Below are positions 43,826 through 51,299 of a stretch of DNA of 64,000 nt, one piece after another (within the stretch, counting starts at the first letter, position 1; every line of letters starts with the position of its first letter). The position numbers and the translations under genes are program-made. This DNA comes from DATEDA01 sp963754305. GTDB taxonomy: Bacteria > Pseudomonadota > Gammaproteobacteria > Burkholderiales > SG8-39. The notes under the pieces were generated by a model. The model did not search any database, was not told the origin of the DNA, and saw only the letters and a list, made by a program, of their open reading frames with translations. The stretch lies in NCBI GenBank assembly GCA_963754305.1, contig CAVWFR010000023.1, positions 62,001 through 126,000 on the forward strand, written 5' to 3'.

Positions 43826-45238
43826 ATGAACGGAACAGAACTTGTAGCGCACTTCGCGAATGTCGTCGGCAAGACGCACGTTCTCACCGACTCGCGCGAT
43901 GTCGCGGCGTACGCGACCGACTGGCGCAAGCGTTATCTCGGCGCGCCGCTCGCCGTAGTGCGGCCGGCGACGACGGCCGAGGTCGCGGCCATCGTGAAGG
44001 CCTGCGCCGAAACGCGAACGGCGATCGTGCCGCAGGGCGGTAACACCGGCCTCTGCGGTGGCGCGACGCCTGACGGCAGCGGGAATCAGGTCATCGTGAG
44101 CCTCGGACGCATGAACCGGATCCGCGCGCTCGATCCGGTCAACAACACGATGACGGTCGAGGCCGGCTGCGTGCTCGCCAACCTGCAGCGGGCTGCGGAC
44201 GAGGCCGAACGCCTCTTCCCGCTGAGCCTGGCGGCCGAGGGCAGCTGCGTGATCGGCGGCAATCTCTCGACCAACGCCGGGGGCGTCCAGGTGCTCCGCT
44301 ACGGCAACACGCGCGATCTCGTGCTCGGGCTCGAGGTGGTGCTGCCTTCGGGCGAGATCTGGGACGGGCTGCGCGGCTTGCGCAAGGACAACACCGGTTA
44401 TGACCTGAAGCAGCTGTTCGTCGGTGCGGAGGGTACGCTCGGGATCATCACCGCGGCGGTGCTGAAGCTGTTTCCGAAGCCGCGGGCGCAGGCGACGGCG
44501 GTCGGAGCGCTGGCGACGCCCCGCGATGCGCTGAAGCTGCTCGCGCTCGTGCAGGCCCGCTGCGGCGATCGGCTCACCGCGTTCGAGCTGTTCTCCGCGA
44601 TCTGCCTCGACCTGGTGCGGAAGCACTTCCCGCGCGTGCCGGCACCGTTCGGCGCGGCCTACGCGCAGTACGCGTTGATCGAGCTCTCCGACACCCAGGC
44701 CGGACCCGGAGCGGGCGAGCTGCTCGAGTCGACGCTCGCCGAAGCGATCGAGTCGGGTCTCGCGCTCGACGCAGTCGTCGCGGCGAGCGTCGACCAGGCA
44801 AGGAACCTGTGGGCGTTGCGGGAGAACGTCTCCGAAGCCCAGGCGGCGGAAGGACCGAACATCAAGCACGACATCTCGATCCCGATCTCATGCATCGGCG
44901 AGTTCATCGAGAGCACCGACGCGCGGCTCGCGCGCGCGTTCCCGGGGATCAGGATGGTGACCTTCGGACACCTCGGTGACGGCAACCTGCACTACAACGT
45001 CGCCCCGCCGGAGGGTGACGACACCAACCATCTCGTCGCGCGAACCGAGGATGTGAACCGCGTCGTGCACGACAGCGTCGCCGAGTTCGGCGGCTCGATC
45101 AGCGCCGAGCACGGCCTCGGCCAGTACAAGCGGGACGAGCTCCTGCGCTACAAGTCGCCGGTGGAGATCGAACTGATGCGCGCCGTCAAGCGTGCGGTCG
45201 ATCCGCTCGGGATCATGAATCCGGGGAAGGTCCTCTGA
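43826..45238 (+). CDS. FAD-binding (S)-/D-2-hydroxy acid dehydrogenase, GlcD type
   Basis: 470-residue flavoprotein of the FAD_binding_4/FAD-oxidase_C family. FAD-binding part: VVRPATTAEVAAIVKACAE, PQGGNTGLCGGATPD, LSLAAEGSCVIGGNLSTNAGG and GLRKDNTGYDLKQLFVGAEGTLG. C-terminal part: MVTFGHLGDGNLHYNV (metal or substrate histidines), SISAEHGLGQYKRDEL and GIMNPGKVL. This pattern fits D-2-hydroxyglutarate or D-lactate dehydrogenases, which do not need GlcE/GlcF partners. None is present here. The exact substrate is uncertain. Confidence 0.88.
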   Translation: MNGTELVAHFANVVGKTHVLTDSRDVAAYATDWRKRYLGAPLAVVRPATTAEVAAIVKACAETRTAIVPQGGNTGLCGGATPDGSGNQVIVSLGRMNRIRALDPVNNTMTVEAGCVLANLQRAADEAERLFPLSLAAEGSCVIGGNLSTNAGGVQVLRYGNTRDLVLGLEVVLPSGEIWDGLRGLRKDNTGYDLKQLFVGAEGTLGIITAAVLKLFPKPRAQATAVGALATPRDALKLLALVQARCGDRLTAFELFSAICLDLVRKHFPRVPAPFGAAYAQYALIELSDTQAGPGAGELLESTLAEAIESGLALDAVVAASVDQARNLWALRENVSEAQAAEGPNIKHDISIPISCIGEFIESTDARLARAFPGIRMVTFGHLGDGNLHYNVAPPEGDDTNHLVARTEDVNRVVHDSVAEFGGSISAEHGLGQYKRDELLRYKSPVEIELMRAVKRAVDPLGIMNPGKVL

Positions 45239-45243
45239 TCGGC

Positions 45244-45249
45244 TAGAAT
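45244..45249 (+). promoter_or_regulatory. Candidate -10 of the tRNA-Ser promoter
   Basis: TAGAAT lies 12 bases before the mature tRNA and is followed by a GC-rich discriminator (CGCGGCCCGCG), typical of stable-RNA promoters. No good -35 is visible at 17 bases; it would fall inside the end of the preceding gene. Confidence 0.35.
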
Positions 45250-45261
45250 CGCGGCCCGCGC

Positions 45262-45352
45262 GGAGAGGTGGATGAGTGGTTTAAGTCGCACGCCTGGAAA
45301 GCGTGTTTAGGTGATGAGCCTAACGCGGGTTCGAATCCCGCCCTCTCCGCCA
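45262..45352 (+). tRNA. tRNA-Ser (anticodon GGA), CCA encoded
   Basis: 91 bases. Acceptor arms GGAGAGG (45262-45268) and CCTCTCC (45342-45348) pair fully, then G and encoded CCA. The anticodon loop CTGGAAA gives anticodon GGA, reading UCC and UCU. A long variable arm and a T arm, GCGGG-TTCGAAT-CCCGC, confirm a serine tRNA. The sequence just beyond the CCA becomes abruptly AT-rich, typical of an island inserted at a tRNA 3' end. Confidence 0.97.
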
Positions 45353-45837
45353 TGTAGTTAAATTAACTAATTGATAAATATATATAATATGACCGCGCAC
45401 GAAGCGTTACCCCTTACTCTACCCACACGGATCCGGCGGGCACAAGACCGCTAGCAAATAAGCGGCAAGCGCCCCTAGCAGCCACTAACCTGGGGTGGTT
45501 TGCGTGGACCGAGCGGCGCGCAGCTCCGCATCACCGAGATCGTCGCGAGCATCCGCTGCGCCAATTTGCCGTACCCCAGCGCTACCCCCTGCGCGATCTC
45601 GATTGCCCGCACATCGCGACTCCGACTACGCTGCCGCCGAAGGCGGCGGCGCCGAGAAAGCCCCTAGTCCGACTGCTCGAAGTGGAATTGCGGCATCGTC
45701 AGGTCAACGATCCAACATGCTCCATGGCCATGTGCCGCCCGTGAAGAATCCGGTTAACGAGACCCGGGAATCTGGCGAAAAATGTCTCCTGATGAAAAAC
45801 ATGCTGGCGAGGTGATCCAAGCCTCCGCGAATATGAG
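45353..45837. other. AT-rich tRNA-distal region, likely island border
   Basis: No credible gene. It opens with the 15-base palindrome TAGTTAAATTAACTA (45355-45369) and an AT run (ATTGATAAATATATATAATA), unlike the rest of the window. Composition rises again from about 45400 but stays below that of the core genes. I looked for a second copy of the tRNA 3' end further on and found none, and no integrase gene is present, so one border is missing or decayed. Confidence 0.6.
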
Positions 45838-46467
45838 ATGACTACTGCTTTCATTTCCTATTCCTGGGATAGCGACGCGCACAAACTATGGGTACGTGAG
45901 CTTGCTACTCGTCTCCGCGCTAGTGGCGTCGACATCACATTGGATCAGTGGCATCTCGTACCCGGTGATCAACTGCCTCAGTTCATGGAGTCAGCGGTCC
46001 GCGATAGCGATTTCGTCCTGGCCGTCTGCACTCCCCGCTACAAGACTCGATCGGACAACCGAGCGGGTGGAGTTGGCTACGAGGGGGACATCATGACCGC
46101 CGAAGTCATGACCACACGGAACCAGCGCAAGTTCATCCCTATTCTCCGCGCCGGAACCTGGGCAGAGGCGGCGGCTTCATGGCTTGCTGGGAAATACTAT
46201 GTTGACCTAAGCGCCAACCCCTATTCGGAGCCGCAGTTCAACGACCTCCTCACAACGCTCCATGGCAGCCGTCCGAAGGCTCCTCCTTTGGGCGCTCCGC
46301 CAATTCGACCAGCAGCTCCCTCTGCGCCCGCCGGTCCAACTGCGACGGCGTTCGAGCCGTTGCGTATCACGGGGGTCGTGGTTGATGAGGTTGGGGCCCC
46401 GCATGCTCGGACCCGCCGTTGCGCTTTTGGGACACGATTTCGGGACGCGGAAAGCCTTGTTTGCTAA
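45838..46467 (+). CDS. TIR-domain protein, C-terminus probably truncated
   Basis: 209 residues. Residues 1-142 form a TIR/SEFIR-like domain: TAFISYSWDSDAHKLWVREL, VDITLDQWHLVPGDQLPQFM, DFVLAVCTPRYKTRSD, GGVGYEGDIMTAEV (Glu82 is a candidate catalytic residue for NAD hydrolysis) and KFIPILRAGTW. A proline-rich linker (145-172) leads to FEPLRITGVVVDEV, the beginning of a second domain. The end (APHARTRRCAF onward) looks unrelated and precedes transposase remnants, so the effector part was probably lost. Bacterial TIR proteins often act in anti-phage defence. GC is lower than in the core genes. Confidence 0.8.
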   Translation: MTTAFISYSWDSDAHKLWVRELATRLRASGVDITLDQWHLVPGDQLPQFMESAVRDSDFVLAVCTPRYKTRSDNRAGGVGYEGDIMTAEVMTTRNQRKFIPILRAGTWAEAAASWLAGKYYVDLSANPYSEPQFNDLLTTLHGSRPKAPPLGAPPIRPAAPSAPAGPTATAFEPLRITGVVVDEVGAPHARTRRCAFGTRFRDAESLVC

Positions 46468-46479
46468 AGACTGCGTAGG

Positions 46480-46505
46480 TTGTCCCGAAAAGGAACCTTT
46501 CCGGG
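46480..46505. repeat. Hairpin-forming inverted repeat before the IS30 remnant
   Basis: GTCCCG, AAAGG, CCTTT and CGGGAC pair as a 26-base hairpin with one A/C mismatch. It lies between the TIR gene and the transposase fragment and may be a leftover terminator or transposon end. Confidence 0.35.
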
Positions 46506-46546
46506 ACTACAAGAAACATCGGCCGCGGGGGCCCGCAGCTTAATCG

Positions 46547-47004
46547 AAGGAGCGGGCGCTGCGGCCGAAGCTGTGTCGTCTGGCCCGTCATCCCGAGCTA
46601 CGATGGCGCGTTGCCAAGAAGCTGGCGCTACATTGGTCGCCCGAGCAGATCTCCGGGTGGCTCAAGCGAGCATTCCCTGCCGACGAGGGCTTGCGGGTGT
46701 CCCACGAAACCATCTATTGCAGTTTGCTTGTGCAGACCCGCGGCGTGTTCAAGAAAGAGCTGATCGGGCATCTTCGGGCCGTGCGGCGCATGCGCCAGCC
46801 GAAAGGCGGCACCACGCCAAGCCGCTGCCAGGACAGATCATCGATGCGGTTTCCATCCGCGAACGTCCTGCCGAAATCGAGGACCGTGCCGTTCCAGGCC
46901 ATTGGGAAGGCGACCTGCTCTCGGGGGCCAACAACTCTCATATGGCGACGCTCGTCGAGCGCCATTCTCGCTTCGCGATGCTGATCAAGGTGCGGCAGAA
47001 GGAC
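46547..47004 (+). pseudogene. IS30-family transposase remnant
   Basis: Two reading frames together give the middle of an IS30 transposase. First RPKLCRLARHPELRWRVAKK, LALHWSPEQISGWLKRAFP and RVSHETIYCSLLVQTRGVFK, KKELIGHLRAVRR. Then, after a frameshift near 46810, AKPLPGQIIDAVSIRERPAE and VPGHWEGDLLSGANNSHMAT, LVERHSRFAMLIKV. The N-terminal helix-turn-helix and the C-terminal end of the DDE domain (last D and E) are missing, so it cannot be active. Confidence 0.8.
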
Positions 47005-47104
47005 GGTTTCTGCACCACCGACTTCGCCTGCTTCGTTTGCGGCAGCCAATTCCCGATGGGGGCGGGGAGGCACGAAGGCAAGCGCATCCCGCGCTGCGCG
47101 CGGC

Positions 47105-47293
47105 TTAGTTTGGATAGCAACCGTCGTCGAGTACCAGGTGCCCACAGCGATCGGGGATGTGGCGGTACAGCCGCTCCCGCCACTGCGCGCCCGGCAGCAG
47201 TGGGTCGCTGCGCTTGAGCGTGGCGTGCATCCGGGTGCGATAGAAGCCCCGAGCCGCTTCCGCATCGTTAAAACCACAATTAGCGACAACCAC
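47105..47293 (-). pseudogene. Possible IS91-like transposase C-terminal fragment
   Basis: The reverse frame reads CGFNDAEAARGFYRTRMHAT and WRERLYRHIPDRCGHLVLDD followed by GCYPN. The HIPD...LV...G.Y.N pattern resembles the HIPD..QLVRYYGxYSN segment near the end of Y2 (IS91-type) transposases. It is short, has no start of its own family, and lies between other debris. Confidence 0.35.
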
Positions 47294-47358
47294 GCTTACG
47301 TAAGTCGGTTCCTAATCGGTACGCCGACAAAACGCTGCGCGCGTCGTGGCTTCCGCTT

Positions 47359-47586
47359 TCACTCTTGCGGACAGCGAATACCCTGGTAACTGTCAGTGGT
47401 TTCGAAGCGGTTGCCTTGCTCGTCGTACCAATAGAGCTTGTTGGGTTCTTCCTGGCGGGCGATCTTGTGGGTGCCGTTGCAAAAAGGCTGAGTGTTCGAT
47501 AGCCCGCAGCCGCAAATGTGTTTGGTTTCACCGCCTATGGTCACTGGGTATGGGCCGCCCCGCGTTCTCTTTACGATTCTTGCCAT
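47359..47586 (-). CDS. CDGSH iron-sulfur domain protein
   Basis: 75 residues, starting MARIVKRTRGGPYPVTIGG; the ATG at 47586 has GGAGG upstream, so the 40 extra codons of the open frame are not used. The cluster motif CGCGLSNTQPFCNGTH has Cys25, Cys27, Cys36 and His40, the 3Cys-1His ligand set of mitoNEET-type [2Fe-2S] proteins. The D of CDG is N here, a common variant. Role: redox or iron-sulfur handling, not defined for bacterial single-domain forms. It lies in the island between transposon debris and a hypothetical gene. Confidence 0.85.
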   Translation of the reverse strand: MARIVKRTRGGPYPVTIGGETKHICGCGLSNTQPFCNGTHKIARQEEPNKLYWYDEQGNRFETTDSYQGIRCPQE

Positions 47587-47890
47587 GGTGCCTCCGTCCA
47601 AATCGTTAAAGGGATAGGAAAATCCGTCCGAGGGCGCGCGGTGCAAATCGCCGCAGGTCACCTTTACCAGAATCCGCGCGTCAGATTCTGAAGTCAAGCG
47701 GGTCATATCGCTTCCCTTTAGCGTGTCGCATGTGCCGCGCGCGTCAGTGGACAGGGCAAGATTCAGACTGCAGGCCTAGAAGGAACGTGCACTCGGGAAA
47801 CCCGGGCTCGGGCAGACAGACAGTCGATCGGAATCCCCGGTCACGATGCGTCGGAACACGCATTCGGGCTCCCAATGATTGGGGGGTGAT
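47587..47890. other. Intergenic stretch in the island
   Basis: 304 bases upstream of the CDGSH gene. No credible gene, RNA or transposon end seen. The CDGSH promoter is expected near 47600-47720. Confidence 0.5.
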
Positions 47891-48145
47891 TCAGCGGTCT
47901 TCGGCGTCCCGCATGTCTTGCTCCAACAACGCTCCGCGTCCTCGATCTGTAATTGCAAGACCGCCGAGACCATTCGGCGCTACGAAGCCGAACGTGCGAA
48001 GCTTACCCGCGATTTCCATTGGAATTGGTGGCGGATCCAGTTTCGCATCAGTAGCTGCCTGCATCTTGCGCAGCCAGTCGAAATCCTCTGGCGTCAGGTT
48101 CGGATTCGTGGCTCTCATCCCTTTCCAATCTACTCCGTTCGCCAA
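47891..48145 (-). CDS. Small hypothetical protein
   Basis: 84 residues from a TTG at 48145, or 75 from the ATG at 48118 (MRATNPNLTPEDFDWLRKMQ). The composition is protein-like, not the arginine-rich noise of neighbouring frames. An amphipathic N-terminal helix is followed by AGKLRTFGFVAPNGLGGLAI and TDRGRGALLEQDMRDAE, which looks like a winged-helix end (helix, hairpin with GG, then T.xGRxxL). I do not recognise a named family. A DNA-binding role is a guess. Confidence 0.5.
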   Translation of the reverse strand: MANGVDWKGMRATNPNLTPEDFDWLRKMQAATDAKLDPPPIPMEIAGKLRTFGFVAPNGLGGLAITDRGRGALLEQDMRDAEDR

Positions 48146-48708
48146 GCAACATGTTGACAGGCCACGTACAGATTCGCGAATTCCTCGCTCACACCCGGGC
48201 TATGACTACGAGCCACCTCGACCCGTGAGGTAAGCCCCTGAATCGCCGGACGGACATCGTGTTTGACCCTCATCCCGGTACTGGTTTCCTCGGCTCGCGC
48301 GACGACTGCAGCAGGAGCGCGATGCACACCGGCGCAGCCTGTTACGGGTCGGTAACTATAGAAGAAGCGGCGAAGGCGTTGTCGCGCAGGATGCGGCTTC
48401 GGACTGCCATGAACATACGCCGGTGACAACGAATCAAACTTCAACTTACTGCTCCGGCTTGCGAGTCTCAAAATGCCGTCAAGAGCCTTTTGCTATTTGC
48501 AAATAACGGATTCAGCCATCAATGACGGTGTGGTTTTGCCGTCGGCATGGTGAGAAACGGGGAAGCTTCACGGTGGGTGGCCCTCTTGAGGACAGACGGC
48601 TCACCACGCTGCCCGCATCCAACCTCGAGGAAGTACGATGAGCGCGCCGACATCCGCCTCAGCACGGCGAATAGAGCAGTGACCTGGACACGTTGGAAAG
48701 GAACAACC
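48146..48708. other. Gene-poor stretch between island and radical SAM cluster
   Basis: 563 bases. A minus-strand frame (48130-48471) reads as low-quality sequence, and I do not call it. It contains the 12-base palindrome TATTTGCAAATA at 48494-48505. The last 20 bases hold the good ribosome site GGAAAGGA of the glutaredoxin fragment, so a promoter probably lies around 48500-48680. Confidence 0.5.
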
Positions 48709-48837
48709 ATGGCATTGAGCGAATCTCTCCGCAAGCAGCTCGCCGACCTCGTGGCAAGCAACGGGGTCGTCCTCTTCATGAAGGGTACCCCGCGGATGCC
48801 GCAGTGCGGCTTCTCCGCCCAGGCCCCGACCCTGTGA
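48709..48837 (+). pseudogene. Monothiol glutaredoxin (Grx4) N-terminal fragment
   Basis: 42 codons: MALSESLRKQLADLVASNGV, VLFMKGTPRMPQCGFSAQ, then APTL and a stop. It carries the monothiol active site CGFS (Cys33) of GrxD-type glutaredoxins, which normally have about 105 residues. The whole second half, including the glutathione-binding TVP and GG segments, is absent. The stop TGA overlaps the next start as GTGA. A deletion or recombination junction near 48825 joined it to the following gene. It keeps a strong ribosome site and may now serve only as a leader for the next gene. Confidence 0.8.
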
Positions 48838-49292
48838 AATTCCTCAAGGCCGTGCGCTTGGACGCCTCCGACACCCGGGTTTATTCCCAGGAGGGTGCTG
48901 CGCAGGATGGCGAGTGGCTGGTGTCCGGAGGTTACGCCGTGTGCGATCCCAGTGGCGCCACCCACCGTAAGCCTAATTGCCATTGCCTCACGTCATTCAT
49001 CGGCGTGGTGAGCCACGGGCGCTGCACCATCGCCGAAGTGGTGGAGATTGACAAGGTCGAATACCAACAGGTGATCGAGCGCCTGGTGCGCCATTTTGTG
49101 GACGACCTCGGCGCCCCCACTTTGGAGGCGGCCCGCGCTGTTGCGGGAGAGGAAGTCTCCTATACCGCGGAGTTGTGTGAGAGCTTCAGCTCCGGATTGT
49201 GGATCACGGTGGAGCGCACTCCCGGCGATGAAGGCATCAAGGAACATTACTCGGTGTTCAGGCGGCTGATGATCGGGGACCACGAACTTTGA
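48834..49292 (+). CDS. DUF6505-like protein
   Basis: 152 residues from the GTG at 48834 (VKFLKAVRLDASDTRVYSQE). The pattern KFLKAxRxDxSDxRVF, EWLVSGGYAV, SFIGVVSHGRCTIAEVVEI, IERLVRHFVDDLGAPTLEAA and REEVSYTAELC-type end resembles the family I know as DUF6505, found beside molybdenum or iron-sulfur enzymes in other proteobacteria. The name is from memory and unverified. It overlaps the truncated glutaredoxin by four bases. It precedes the DUF971 and radical SAM genes on the same strand. Confidence 0.6.
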   Translation: MKFLKAVRLDASDTRVYSQEGAAQDGEWLVSGGYAVCDPSGATHRKPNCHCLTSFIGVVSHGRCTIAEVVEIDKVEYQQVIERLVRHFVDDLGAPTLEAARAVAGEEVSYTAELCESFSSGLWITVERTPGDEGIKEHYSVFRRLMIGDHEL

Positions 49293-49355
49293 CCCGGCTG
49301 CCGATGACCCGCCGCTTCATATTCACCATGACAAGTACGATGAAGGAAGACTGCC

Positions 49356-49766
49356 ATGGCAGGCTTGGACCAGAACACCCCCGGCCCTACTGAGATCAAG
49401 CTGCACCAGAAGTCCCGGATCCTGGAAATCTCGTTTGCCGACGGCAAGACGTTTCAGCTCCCGTGCGAGTTCCTGCGCGTCTATTCTCCGTCTGCGGAGG
49501 TGCGCGGCCACGGCCCGGGCCAGGAGGTCCTGCAAGTCGGCAAGAAAAATGTCGAGATCACGCACATCGAGCCGGTCGGCAGCTACGCGATCCAGCTCTG
49601 CTTTTCCGACGGCCACGATACCGGCATTTATTCGTGGGACGTTCTCTACGACTACGGACTCCACCAGGACGAAATGTGGCAGCGCTACCTCAAGCGCATG
49701 ACGCAAGCGGGAGCGAGCCGCGAGCCCGTTGCGGGCGCGTTCGAGCAGCGTCCAAAGTCGAAGTAA
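49356..49766 (+). CDS. DUF971 domain protein
   Basis: 136 residues. EIKLHQKSRILEISFADGKTF, LPCEFLRVYSPSAEVRGHG, VGKKNVEITHIEPVGSYAIQ, LCFSDGHDTGIYSWDVLYDY is the complete DUF971 (gamma-butyrobetaine hydroxylase N-terminal-like) domain, which also occurs in iron-sulfur-related proteins. Such stand-alone proteins are widespread in proteobacteria with no settled function. It starts 63 bases after the DUF6505-like gene, and the radical SAM gene follows after 41 bases. Confidence 0.88.
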   Translation: MAGLDQNTPGPTEIKLHQKSRILEISFADGKTFQLPCEFLRVYSPSAEVRGHGPGQEVLQVGKKNVEITHIEPVGSYAIQLCFSDGHDTGIYSWDVLYDYGLHQDEMWQRYLKRMTQAGASREPVAGAFEQRPKSK

Positions 49767-49807
49767 TCACCCGCTGCCGTTTTTCGTTCGTATCCGCTTA
49801 CCGCGAA

Positions 49808-51283
49808 ATGTTCACCGCGCCTCGAACATCTCCCGACACACTCGCCGGCGTCGCCGTGGAGCGCACCGGCAGTGTGACAGGCGAGGTGCCGTTCAAGGCG
49901 GTGCTGATCAATCCTTACGAGTTGGGGCGCCAGCCTTTCGCGCTCGCGCAGCCCGCCGCATGGCTGAAAAAGGCGGGCTTCCAGGTGGCGTGCATAGATC
50001 TTTCGCTGCAGAGCCTCGATCCGCGCACCCTCGCCGGCGCCAGCCTCGTGGCGATCTACGTCGGCATGCATACCGCCACGCGCATCGCGGTCGAAGCGAT
50101 CCCGCGCATCAAGGCGCTCGCCCCGGCGGCCCACTTGTGCGTCTACGGACTGTATGCGCCGATGAACGAAACGCTCCTGAGGGGGCTCGGCGTCGGAACG
50201 GTTCTCGGCGGCGAATTCGAACCGGGGTTGGTGAGCCTCGCCGGGCGCCTGCGAAGCAACCGGCGCGCCGAGGTCCAGAGCGAGCCGCTCATCAACCTCG
50301 ACCGGATCGAGTTTCTCATCCCCGACCGGACCGGGTTGCCGCCCCTTGCCCGTTACGCCCACCTGCAAATGCCAGACGGCAGCACCAAGGTCGTGGGATT
50401 CGCCGAGGGCAGCCGGGGCTGCAAGCATTTGTGCCGCCACTGTCCGGTGGTGCCCGTGTACCAGGGAAAATTCCGCATCGTGCCGGTGCCGGTAGTGATG
50501 GCCGACATCCGCAGCCAGGTGGCGAAGGGCGCGGAGCACGTCTCCTTCGGCGACCCGGATTTTTTCAATGGTCCGACCCATGCGCTGAAGCTCGCGCGGG
50601 CGCTGCACGCGGAATTTCCGGACGTCACCTTCGATGCCACGATCAAAGTGCAGCATCTCATCGATCACGCCGAGCTGCTGCCGGAATTGAAGCGCTGCGG
50701 ATGCCTGTATGTCACCGCCGCCGTCGAGGCGGTGGATGACCGGATACTGGCATACCTCGACAAGAATCATACCGCCGAGGATTTCGACCGCGCGGTGGCG
50801 CTGCTTCGCCGAGTGGGCATCGCTTTCGCGCCGACCTTCGTCGCCTTCACGCCGTGGACCACGCTCGAAGGCTATGTCGAGCTGTTGCGGCGGCTGATCG
50901 AGCTCGAGCTGGTCGAAAGCGTGCCGCCGATCCAGCTCTGCATCCGCCTTCTGGTGCCGGAGGGCTCGTACCTGCTGAAACTGGCGGGCTTCCGCGACCT
51001 GATCCAGGATTTCGATGCGAACATATTAGGTTACCCCTGGCGGCACCAAGACTCCCGTGTCGATGAGCTGCAGAGCCAAGTTCAGGCGTTCGTCGCGCGA
51101 GCCGAGGAAGAGGGGCTTTCGCGCCGCAGGATATTCGAGAGAATCTGGGCGATGGTCCACAAGGCGCTCGGCAGGACGGCTCCGCCGCTCGAGCACCTCA
51201 ATCTTGGCGCGCCGATTCCGCACCTTTCGGAGCCTTGGTACTGCTGCGCAGAACCGACGACCCAGCAGTTACAAGGCTTCTAA
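49808..51283 (+). CDS. B12-binding-type radical SAM protein with CCAEP tail
   Basis: 491 residues. An N-terminal Rossmann-like domain (about 28-150, AVLINPYELGRQPFALAQPA, GASLVAIYVGMHTATR) has the shape of a cobalamin-binding domain but no DxHxxG motif, so B12 may be bound base-off or not at all. The radical SAM core has GSRGCKHLCRHCPVV, with Cys205, Cys209 and Cys212 binding the [4Fe-4S] cluster, then HVSFGDPDFFNGP and LKRCGCLYVTAAVEAVDD. The C-terminus holds PWYCCAEPTTQQLQGF: the CCAEP motif at 479-483, which in relatives is known as CUAEP with selenocysteine. Target unknown. The neighbouring ATP-grasp gene starts 17 bases on. Confidence 0.85.
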   Translation: MFTAPRTSPDTLAGVAVERTGSVTGEVPFKAVLINPYELGRQPFALAQPAAWLKKAGFQVACIDLSLQSLDPRTLAGASLVAIYVGMHTATRIAVEAIPRIKALAPAAHLCVYGLYAPMNETLLRGLGVGTVLGGEFEPGLVSLAGRLRSNRRAEVQSEPLINLDRIEFLIPDRTGLPPLARYAHLQMPDGSTKVVGFAEGSRGCKHLCRHCPVVPVYQGKFRIVPVPVVMADIRSQVAKGAEHVSFGDPDFFNGPTHALKLARALHAEFPDVTFDATIKVQHLIDHAELLPELKRCGCLYVTAAVEAVDDRILAYLDKNHTAEDFDRAVALLRRVGIAFAPTFVAFTPWTTLEGYVELLRRLIELELVESVPPIQLCIRLLVPEGSYLLKLAGFRDLIQDFDANILGYPWRHQDSRVDELQSQVQAFVARAEEEGLSRRRIFERIWAMVHKALGRTAPPLEHLNLGAPIPHLSEPWYCCAEPTTQQLQGF

Positions 51284-51299
51284 GCGCCGAACCGGACTC

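Noticed and set aside
45371..45388. TTGATA and TATAAT after the tRNA as a promoter
   Set aside because: Spacing between the two boxes is only 6 bases, far too short for a sigma-70 promoter.
45495..45815. Plus-strand frame of 106 codons before the TIR gene
   Set aside because: Composition is Ala/Ser/Arg-rich without structure, with no ribosome site; more likely island spacer.
48130..48471. Minus-strand frame of 113 codons
   Set aside because: Low-quality composition, overlaps the better small gene at 47891-48145, and no family pattern recognised.
45353..48700. Repeat of the tRNA-Ser 3' end as attR
   Set aside because: Read the island for GGTTCGAATCCCGCC and CCTCTCCGC-like copies; only partial chance matches such as CTCTCCGC near 48725 were seen.
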